Source: Bacillota bacterium
GTDB lineage: Bacteria > Bacillota > Clostridia > Lachnospirales > Lachnospiraceae
Assembly: GCA_023399455.1 (NCBI GenBank)
Contig: JAEWPN010000177.1
Coordinates: forward strand, 1-41,005
Length of the DNA stretch: 41,005 nucleotides
Direction of reading: 5' to 3'
Shown here: piece by piece, positions 7,813 through 14,330 of the stretch
How the letters are laid out: every line of letters starts with the position of its first letter
Numbering within the stretch: position 1 is the stretch's first letter
Program-made: the position numbers and the translations under genes
The notes under the pieces: model-generated
What the model was told of the DNA's origin: nothing
Seen by the model: only the letters and a program-made list of their open reading frames with translations
Databases searched by the model: none

Positions 7813-8865
7813 ATGAAGGAACGAAAGAGGATTTTTCAAATAATCTTGGTAGGGGCGGTTTTATGCTGTCTGCTTTCCGGTTGCGGTCAAAAGGATAAAA
7901 ATGCCAGTGTCAAGGAAGGCATGGCGGCAGTGGAGGCTCTGGATTATAATACGGCCCTTCAATGCTTTGAGAAAGCCATGGTGGATGGTGAGGATCTGCG
8001 TCTTTTATATAGAGGGCAAGGGCTGGCGTATATGGGACTTACCATGTATGAGGAGGCTGTGGATTCTTTTGAGAAGGCTCTTAGCCACAGCAACGGTCAG
8101 GTGGATGAAATCGATTATGATATCAACTATTATCTGGCTACTGCCTATTACAAGCTGGGTGAGACCGATAAGAGCATAGAGGCCTATAATTCCATTATCG
8201 CGCTTTTGCCGAAGGATAAGGCGGCATATTACCTGCGCGGCTGCCTGAGGATCGGTACGGATTTCGATAAGGCGAGGGCCGATTTCGATAAGGCGATCTC
8301 GCTGGACAAAGAAGATTATACCCAATTAATTGACATCTACCTCGTGCTGGAGGAAAACGGTTATAAGGAAGCAGGGCAGGAATATTTGCAGGCGGCTTTG
8401 GAGAGCGGCTCGAAGTCCATGACTGATTACGAGCAGGGCAGGATGTATTTCTATTTAAAAGATTATGATAACGCCAGAAATTATTTGGAAAAGGCGCGGA
8501 AGACGGCGGGCTATGAAGCAGTGCTGCTTCTGGGGAAGACCTATGAGGAACTGGGAGATAACAATTATGCGGTAAGCGTATATAACAGCTTCATTGCGGA
8601 CGACCAGACCAACGCCAAGGTTTATAACCAACTGGGGCTTTGCAAGATGGATATGGGTGCATATGAGGAAGCGCTGACTGCCTTTCAGGCGGGAATGAAT
8701 ATCGAGAATAACGATATGATGCAGACTCTGAAGTTCAACGAAATAGTTACCTATGAATACCTGGGAGATTATAAAAAAGCAGCGGTGCTTTTGGACAGCT
8801 ATTTATCTACATATCCCGATGATGGAGCCGCTAAGAGAGAGTATACTTTTTTACAGACGAGATAA
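7813..8865 (+). CDS. TPR-repeat lipoprotein
   Basis: This roughly 350-residue protein starts with a lipoprotein signal: basic KERKR, a hydrophobic stretch, then lipobox LLSGC, so it should be lipid-anchored outside the membrane. The rest is helical tetratricopeptide repeats, for example ALDYNTALQCFEKAM, MYEEAVDSFEKAL, ETDKSIEAYNSII, YDNARNYLEKA and AYEEALTAFQAGM. TPR lipoproteins act as protein-binding scaffolds; the partner is unknown. Three in-frame starts exist (TTG 7780, ATG 7801, ATG 7813). The last gives a normal signal peptide and fits the GAAAGG-Y-ATGGT double-start pattern. A TATAAT-like box lies near 7763. Confidence 0.85.
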   Translation: MKERKRIFQIILVGAVLCCLLSGCGQKDKNASVKEGMAAVEALDYNTALQCFEKAMVDGEDLRLLYRGQGLAYMGLTMYEEAVDSFEKALSHSNGQVDEIDYDINYYLATAYYKLGETDKSIEAYNSIIALLPKDKAAYYLRGCLRIGTDFDKARADFDKAISLDKEDYTQLIDIYLVLEENGYKEAGQEYLQAALESGSKSMTDYEQGRMYFYLKDYDNARNYLEKARKTAGYEAVLLLGKTYEELGDNNYAVSVYNSFIADDQTNAKVYNQLGLCKMDMGAYEEALTAFQAGMNIENNDMMQTLKFNEIVTYEYLGDYKKAAVLLDSYLSTYPDDGAAKREYTFLQTR

Positions 8866-8947
8866 TTATACTGCCCCGCACTATGGCTGTAGCATGTATT
8901 TTGTCGCTGCCTTGGAGATTGCCGGACGGTCGGATAAAAACACAAAG

Positions 8948-8963
8948 ACACAAGATGTTGTGT
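8948..8963. promoter_or_regulatory. NrdR box 1
   Basis: ACACAAGATGTTGTGT closely matches the known NrdR operator pattern acaCwAtATaTwGtgt. It is the upstream one of a pair in front of a ribonucleotide reductase gene, the standard target of the NrdR repressor, which senses ATP/dATP. Confidence 0.85.
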
Positions 8964-8979
8964 TAACATAAAAATGTTG

Positions 8980-8995
8980 ACATAATATCTTGTGC
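8980..8995. promoter_or_regulatory. NrdR box 2
   Basis: ACATAATATCTTGTGC is the second NrdR-like box. Its start is 32 bp from that of the first, the usual three-turn spacing of paired NrdR boxes. It ends seven bases before the predicted -35 of nrdD, so bound repressor could block RNA polymerase. The nrdR gene itself is not in the window. Confidence 0.85.
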
Positions 8996-9001
8996 TTTTT
9001 A

Positions 9002-9030
9002 TTGACTTTTTACTGGCAAGATGTTACAAT
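9002..9030 (+). promoter_or_regulatory. nrdD promoter
   Basis: TTGACT (9002-9007) and TACAAT (9025-9030) are separated by exactly 17 bases, a good sigma-A promoter. It gives an untranslated leader of about 100 bases before the ATG at 9136. A second -35-like TTGACA (8977-8982) overlaps NrdR box 2 but has only a weak -10. Confidence 0.7.
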
Positions 9031-9135
9031 TTTACTAATCAGTGTTTACATAGAGTTATGTGAACTTAAGAAAATATGGGGGAGCGCCCGCATCAGGGGT
9101 GTGGCGTTCAATAATGTATGTAGGGAGGAACCAGG

Positions 9136-11526
9136 ATGTTTCAAGTAGTTAAAAGGGATGGAGAAACCGCAGATTTTACATTGGCAAAGATTAGTGATGC
9201 TATCATGAAGGCTTTCAACGCTACGGACATGCAGTACAACAACGATATTATCGATTTGCTGGCGCTTCGAGTTACGTCCGAGTTTCAGAATAGAGTGAAG
9301 GAAGATAAGGTGAACGTGGAAGACATCCAGGACAGCGTGGAAAGAGTCCTGGAGCAGACCGGATATGCGGAGGCTGCCAAGGCGTTCATTCTCTACCGCA
9401 AGCAGCGGGAAAAGATGCGCAATATGAAATCTACTATTCTCGATTATAAGGATGTAGTCAACAGCTATGTGAAGATAGAGGACTGGAGAGTAAAGGAGAA
9501 TTCCACCGTAACTTATTCGGTAGGCGGCCTTATCCTTAGCAACTCTGGTGCGGTAACGGCTAATTACTGGCTATCCGAGATTTATGATGCGGAAATCGGA
9601 GAGGCCCATAGGAATGCGGATCTGCATATTCACGATTTGTCCATGCTGACCGGATATTGTGCAGGCTGGTCGCTTAAGCAGCTCATTCAGGAGGGACTGG
9701 GCGGCATTACCGGCAAGATTACCTCTGCTCCGGCGTCGCATCTTTCCGTATTATGCAACCAGATGGTGAATTTCCTGGGTATTATGCAGAACGAGTGGGC
9801 AGGCGCGCAGGCATTTTCCTCTTTCGATACTTATTTGGCTCCCTTTGTAAAGACGGATAACCTGTCTTATTCGGAAGTGAAGAAATGTATCGAGGCATTT
9901 ATTTATGGTGTTAATACGCCCAGCCGCTGGGGAACTCAGGCTCCCTTTTCCAATATCACTCTGGACTGGACGGTACCGGACGATTTGGCCGAGCTTCCGG
10001 CGATCGTAGGCGGCAAAGAGACGAATTTTAAATACAAAGACTGCAAAAAAGAAATGGATATGATCAATAAGGCATTTATCGAGACGATGATCGAGGGCGA
10101 TGCCAACGGAAGAGGATTCCAGTATCCGATACCCACCTATTCCATTACCCGGGATTTCGATTGGTCGGATACGGAGAATAACAGACTTTTGTTCGAAATG
10201 ACTTCCAAATATGGAACACCGTATTTTTCCAATTATATCAATTCCGATATGGAGCCCAGCGATGTGCGCAGTATGTGCTGCCGCCTCCGATTGGACTTAA
10301 GAGAGCTCCGCAAGAAGACGGGCGGCTTTTTCGGATCGGGCGAAAGTACGGGAAGCGTAGGCGTAGTGACAATTAATATGCCGAGAATCGCTTATCTGTC
10401 CGCCAATAAGGACGATTTCTACAAACGCCTGAATAAGATGATGGATATTGCTGCCCGCTCTCTTAAGATAAAAAGAGGTGTGATTTCCAGACTGTTAGAG
10501 GAAGGACTTTATCCTTATACCAAGCGTTATCTGGGCAGTTTCGAGAACCATTTTTCCACTATCGGCCTTATCGGTATGAACGAGGTGGGACTGAACGCGA
10601 ACTGGCTGCGTGCGGATATGAGCGATAAGAGAACACAGGAATTTACAAAAGAAGTATTGAATCACATGAGAAACAGGCTTTCCGATTATCAGGAGAAATA
10701 TGGGGATTTGTACAATCTGGAAGCGACTCCGGCGGAAAGTACCACATACCGTCTTGCGAAGCATGACAAGAAGAAATGGCCCGCGATCAAGACGGCAGGA
10801 AAACAGGGGGATACGCCTTATTATACGAACTCCTCCCATCTGCCGGTAGATTATACCTTAGATATCTTCGATGCTTTGGACATCCAGGATGATTTGCAGA
10901 CTTTGTATACCTCAGGAACCGTATTCCACGCGTTTCTCGGTGAGAAGCTTCCCGATTGGAAGGCAGCGGCAAATCTGGTAAAGACAGTTGCGGATAATTA
11001 CAGGCTTCCCTATTATACGTTGTCGCCTACTTATTCAATCTGCCGCGATCATGGCTATCTGGCAGGGGAGCAGAAGGCGTGTCCTCACTGCGGAAAGATT
11101 ACGGAGGTTTACAGCCGTATTACGGGTTATTACAGGCCTGTCCAGAACTGGAACGACGGTAAACTTCAGGAATACGCCAACAGAACGGAATACAGTGTGG
11201 CTAAGTCCTCCTTAAAAAAACCTATGACCCGTATGGTCACATTGTCGAATTATGAGAAGGAAATCAGCGTAAAGGTGGAGAAGCCGGAATCGGTAAAGTA
11301 CCTTTTTATCACCAAGACCTGCCCTAATTGCAAATTGGCGAAGGAATATCTGAAGGAAGATAAATATGTTCTTATCGACGCGGAGGAAAATATGGAACTT
11401 ACCGGAAGATACAGCATTATGCAGGCACCTGCTCTGGTAGTAACAAACGGAGATGAATATAAGAAATACGTAAACGCATCCAACATTAAAAAATATGTAG
11501 ACAGCCAGAAGGCGGTCATCGCATAG
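9136..11526 (+). CDS. nrdD: Anaerobic (class III) ribonucleotide reductase with C-terminal glutaredoxin-like domain
   Basis: This 796-residue glycyl-radical enzyme reduces ribonucleoside triphosphates to deoxy forms for DNA synthesis. An ATP-cone allosteric domain covers about residues 3-92 (FQVVKRDGETADF to AFILYRKQRE). The large catalytic barrel follows, with candidate radical-transfer cysteines in MCCRLRL. A zinc-site-like segment (CRDH, then CPHC) precedes RITGYYRP, where G664 is the likely radical glycine. In standard NrdD the glycine lies close to the C terminus; here about 130 more residues follow with a thioredoxin/glutaredoxin-like fold and a CPNC active site (729-732). A built-in reductant in place of formate is inferred. 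No nrdG activase gene is adjacent. The ribosome site is AGGGAGG. Confidence 0.95.
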   Translation: MFQVVKRDGETADFTLAKISDAIMKAFNATDMQYNNDIIDLLALRVTSEFQNRVKEDKVNVEDIQDSVERVLEQTGYAEAAKAFILYRKQREKMRNMKSTILDYKDVVNSYVKIEDWRVKENSTVTYSVGGLILSNSGAVTANYWLSEIYDAEIGEAHRNADLHIHDLSMLTGYCAGWSLKQLIQEGLGGITGKITSAPASHLSVLCNQMVNFLGIMQNEWAGAQAFSSFDTYLAPFVKTDNLSYSEVKKCIEAFIYGVNTPSRWGTQAPFSNITLDWTVPDDLAELPAIVGGKETNFKYKDCKKEMDMINKAFIETMIEGDANGRGFQYPIPTYSITRDFDWSDTENNRLLFEMTSKYGTPYFSNYINSDMEPSDVRSMCCRLRLDLRELRKKTGGFFGSGESTGSVGVVTINMPRIAYLSANKDDFYKRLNKMMDIAARSLKIKRGVISRLLEEGLYPYTKRYLGSFENHFSTIGLIGMNEVGLNANWLRADMSDKRTQEFTKEVLNHMRNRLSDYQEKYGDLYNLEATPAESTTYRLAKHDKKKWPAIKTAGKQGDTPYYTNSSHLPVDYTLDIFDALDIQDDLQTLYTSGTVFHAFLGEKLPDWKAAANLVKTVADNYRLPYYTLSPTYSICRDHGYLAGEQKACPHCGKITEVYSRITGYYRPVQNWNDGKLQEYANRTEYSVAKSSLKKPMTRMVTLSNYEKEISVKVEKPESVKYLFITKTCPNCKLAKEYLKEDKYVLIDAEENMELTGRYSIMQAPALVVTNGDEYKKYVNASNIKKYVDSQKAVIA

Positions 11527-11552
11527 GATAACAGAAAGGCATGGTTACTAGT

Positions 11553-11957
11553 ATGGAGAATATTTATTTAAGAGTAAAGGGGATTATTAAAAAGGACGAT
11601 AAATATTTACTGATAAAAAGGTGGGTGGACGACCGCATTCCGGATCCTTTTATATGGGAGTTCGTCGATGCTGAAGTAAATTATGGAGAGGCACCTGATG
11701 ATGCGGTTTTGCGGGCAATCAGAGATCTTTTATCCGTGGAAGGCAAAATTGACCGTATCGTATATACGTGGTCGCAGATGGTAGGAGATTCCCAGTGTGT
11801 GGGAATCGCTTACCTGTGCAGTATCGATGGAAACGACGAGGATAATATTGTATTATCCGAAGAGTACGGAGAATTGGACTGGGTGGAAAAAGATAAGGTA
11901 TCAAATTATGTGGAAAACATATACGTACTAAAGGATTTAGAAGGCGTTGCACTTTAA
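11553..11957 (+). CDS. Nudix-fold protein with degenerate catalytic box
   Basis: The roughly 134-residue protein has Nudix features: MENIYLRVKGIIKKDDKYLL, the EVNYGEAPDDAV segment, and a terminal LDWVEKDKV strand-helix. The expected GX5EX7REUXEEXGU signature is eroded: the central portion reads RDLLSVEG, so the metal-binding glutamate pair is not conserved. A binding or regulatory role is as likely as hydrolysis. The second ATG (11553) is preferred; the first (11541) lies one base after GAAAGG, as in three other genes of this window. It begins 26 bases after nrdD and is probably co-transcribed with it. A terminator overlaps its stop codon. Confidence 0.7.
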   Translation: MENIYLRVKGIIKKDDKYLLIKRWVDDRIPDPFIWEFVDAEVNYGEAPDDAVLRAIRDLLSVEGKIDRIVYTWSQMVGDSQCVGIAYLCSIDGNDEDNIVLSEEYGELDWVEKDKVSNYVENIYVLKDLEGVAL

Positions 11958-11970
11958 GACAACGCCTTTT
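11941..11970 (+). terminator. Terminator after the nrdD-Nudix unit
   Basis: AAGGCGTTG (11941-11949) pairs perfectly with CAACGCCTT (11960-11968), followed by TT. The left arm includes the last codons of the Nudix gene and the stop sits in the loop. Confidence 0.8.
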
Positions 11971-12023
11971 GTGCGTTACCGCTGCGGGAGAATGAGGGAA
12001 AGAAGGAGAGGAAGAAGAAATTT

Positions 12024-12944
12024 ATGATTAACGAATTAGTAGCCAAGATTCAGGAGACAAATGCGCCTATCGTAGTGGGCTTGGATCCGATGTTAAAATA
12101 TATTCCGGAACATGTTACCGGGAAAGCCTATAAGGAATTCGGCGAGACGCTTGCGGGTGCGGCAGAGGCGATTTGGCAGTTCAATAAGGAGATCGTAGAT
12201 AATATCTACGATTTGATTCCGGCGGTAAAGCCGCAGATTGCGATGTACGAGCAGTTTGGAGTGGAAGGGCTGATAGCCTTTAAGAAGACGGTTGATTACT
12301 GTAGGGAAAAAGGACTGGTGGTAATCGGGGATATTAAGAGAGGGGATATCGGTTCTACTTCGGAAGCCTATGCGGTAGGACATCTGGGCAAGGCTCAGGT
12401 AGGAAGCAAATCCTATTATGGCTTTCATGAAGATTTTGCTACGGTAAATCCTTACCTTGGCTCGGATGGAGTGAAGCCCTTCATCGATGTATGTAAAAAG
12501 GAAAATAAAGGTATCTTCATACTCGTTAAAACCTCTAATCCCAGCAGCGGAGAATTTCAGGATCGTCTGATTGACGGCAGGCCGCTTTATGAAATCGTGG
12601 GTGAAAAGGTTACCCAGTGGGGCTCGGAGCATATGGGAGAGTCTTACAGCTATGTAGGCGCAGTGGTAGGAGCGACCTATCCTGAAATGGGAAAGGCCCT
12701 TAGGAAGATTATGCCGAAAGCTTATATCTTGGTGCCGGGCTATGGCGCGCAGGGCGGAAAGGGTGCTGATTTAGCACATTTTTTCAATGAGGACGGGCTT
12801 GGAGCTATCGTAAATTCCTCCAGAGGCATCATCGCGGCATATAAAGAAGAAAAGTATGCCGGTTATGGAGCGGAGAATTTCGGAGACGCTTCCCGTGCGG
12901 CGGTAGAAGATATGCAAAAGGACATAGCTTCGGCTATTGGGTAA
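12024..12944 (+). CDS. pyrF: Orotidine 5'-phosphate decarboxylase (type 2)
   Basis: The 306-residue enzyme makes UMP from OMP, the last step of de novo pyrimidine synthesis. It has IVVGLDPMLKYIP near the N terminus and the catalytic segment VVIGDIKRGDIGSTSEAYA (about residues 97-115), with the Lys/Asp charge network. Residue ILVPGYGAQGGKG and NSSRGIIAAY form the phosphate-binding loops. Length and motifs fit the longer type 2 family. A GGAGAGG ribosome site precedes the ATG. There is no terminator after it; the next DNA is an AT-rich insert, and pyrE lies about 7.2 kb further on instead of nearby. Confidence 0.95.
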   Translation: MINELVAKIQETNAPIVVGLDPMLKYIPEHVTGKAYKEFGETLAGAAEAIWQFNKEIVDNIYDLIPAVKPQIAMYEQFGVEGLIAFKKTVDYCREKGLVVIGDIKRGDIGSTSEAYAVGHLGKAQVGSKSYYGFHEDFATVNPYLGSDGVKPFIDVCKKENKGIFILVKTSNPSSGEFQDRLIDGRPLYEIVGEKVTQWGSEHMGESYSYVGAVVGATYPEMGKALRKIMPKAYILVPGYGAQGGKGADLAHFFNEDGLGAIVNSSRGIIAAYKEEKYAGYGAENFGDASRAAVEDMQKDIASAIG

Positions 12945-12976
12945 TTCCGGAGTATAATGGCAGCAAGGGGTTTTTT

Positions 12977-13569
12977 ATGATAAAAAAATAATAAAAATAT
13001 TTAGATTCCTTATATTCTTTTGTACACTTATTATTACTATGTCCATTTTTGCCCTTTATGCAATCTTTAAATATGACGATCAGTTATATGTCAAATCCAC
13101 TCATTTGACACCAGATAGAAGTGAACATTTAAAAGAATTAATCGGACTGTCTGAATTTTCGAATCTCTATATAGAAAAATATATTCATAAAGTAGTAGAA
13201 GGAGAGACTGGGAGAGAAGCTACTTTTGATATCACAATCCCGGTTGATGAGTATGAAGATTTTACAGGATTCATTGATATGCAAACTTCAGCAGAAGAAT
13301 ATGAGGAGCAATCTTATCTTATTATCGAAAAAAATAGTTTGGTTCTAGAAAACCAATTATATAGGTTACAGATAAAATATATTTCACCAAAGGGAGATGG
13401 TTACGTATTCCTATATCTTTTCAGTAGTGACAGTATTAGATTTTCAAAGAATACAGGGCTTATTTTAGCTTACTTTTTCCTTTTACTGTTTGCAAACAGT
13501 CTCATTATATTACCATATAGAAGGATTATTATTTTTCTTCATAATAACAAGAAAGTGTTCCGCAAATAA
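12977..13569 (+). pseudogene. Small two-TM membrane protein, paralog A, with start-proximal frameshift
   Basis: The annotatable ATG at 13039 gives 176 residues but has no ribosome site. Upstream, the same frame continues without stops (DKKIIKIFRFLIFFCTLIIT) and aligns with the N terminus of paralog B, forming the missing transmembrane start, yet it has no start codon. A well-placed start, AAGGGG then six T then ATG at 12977, lies one base out of frame and stops after four codons. One extra A in the A7 tract (12982-12988) would restore a full-length protein. It is therefore decayed, phase-variable, expressed by slippage, or affected by an assembly error. The protein has a C-terminal membrane segment (LILAYFFLLLFANSLIILP). 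Function unknown. Confidence 0.65.
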
Positions 13570-13640
13570 TGATGGCATTTTTTTGAATCGTAACCATTCG
13601 CTTCTTTAGGTGTAATTTTCCTCTTAATTCTTTAAATTCA

Positions 13641-13670
13641 TTGCTTATTTACAGCAATTTATGGTAATAT
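13641..13670 (+). promoter_or_regulatory. Possible promoter of paralog B
   Basis: TTGCTT (13641-13646) and TAATAT (13665-13670) with an 18-base spacer and an adjacent TGG form a plausible promoter 48 bases before the ATG of the second membrane paralog. The surroundings are very AT-rich, so chance matches are likely. Confidence 0.35.
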
Positions 13671-13717
13671 AGAATAAAATTTTGAAATGAATATATGAAT
13701 ATGGGGATATCTCTAGA

Positions 13718-14317
13718 ATGAAAAAAAATAAAATAATAATACTCAGATTCATTTTATTTTTTATCACACTTGCCTTCTCATTGGTTTTTTTTACTATTTA
13801 TGCAGTTATTAAACTTAATCAGGAAGAATTTATTAAATCTACTAATCTGACGGAATCACAAAGTGACGACCTAAAGGACTTAATAGGGCTTTCTAACTTC
13901 TCTTCTTTTACTATAAAAGGTTATAATCATGAATTAGTAACCGGTAATGATGGTCGACATTATACTTTTTATACAACTATTTCTATTAATGAATTTGAAA
14001 ATTTTTCAGAATTCATAAGCAATCAAACAAATCAACTAGATTATCAAAACGCACCTCATATTTATATTAAAGAAGATAGTTTGATGCTACGAAAGACCCA
14101 ATATAAGCTACAGTTGCAAATTGAATATAACAGTTTGAGTGAGGATGCACTCATTGAATATATTTTAAGTAACAACTATATTAGATATTCAAAAAATACA
14201 TGGATTATCGTACTTCAATTTATACTCCTCCTATTTGTAAATAGTCTAATTATATTACCAGACAAAATATTTAATACTTTATTTATAATAATAAAAAAAT
14301 GTCCCCCAAATAATTGA
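13718..14317 (+). CDS. Small two-TM membrane protein, paralog B
   Basis: The 199-residue protein has an N-terminal membrane segment (about 8-30), roughly 110 polar residues probably outside the cell, and a second membrane segment near 160-182 (IIVLQFILLLFVNSLIILP). It is clearly a tandem paralog of the preceding gene: KSTNLTESQSDDLKDLIGLS against KSTHLTPDRSEHLKELIGLS, and RYSKNTWII against RFSKNTGLI. I do not recognise the family. DNA after the two stops is also similar, so duplication included the 3' end. A third, degraded copy lies at 19564-19652. The gene converges on the large peptidoglycan-binding protein; an immunity-like partnership is a hypothesis only. Confidence 0.75.
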   Translation: MKKNKIIILRFILFFITLAFSLVFFTIYAVIKLNQEEFIKSTNLTESQSDDLKDLIGLSNFSSFTIKGYNHELVTGNDGRHYTFYTTISINEFENFSEFISNQTNQLDYQNAPHIYIKEDSLMLRKTQYKLQLQIEYNSLSEDALIEYILSNNYIRYSKNTWIIVLQFILLLFVNSLIILPDKIFNTLFIIIKKCPPNN

Positions 14318-14323
14318 GGGACA
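14300..14323. terminator. Bidirectional terminator between convergent genes
   Basis: TGTCCC (14300-14305) pairs with GGGACA (14318-14323). A run of A on the left gives a T-run for the minus strand, and CCTTTTG follows on the plus strand. It lies between the ends of paralog B (14317, inside the hairpin) and the minus-strand gene (14331). Confidence 0.75.
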
Positions 14324-14330
14324 CCTTTTG

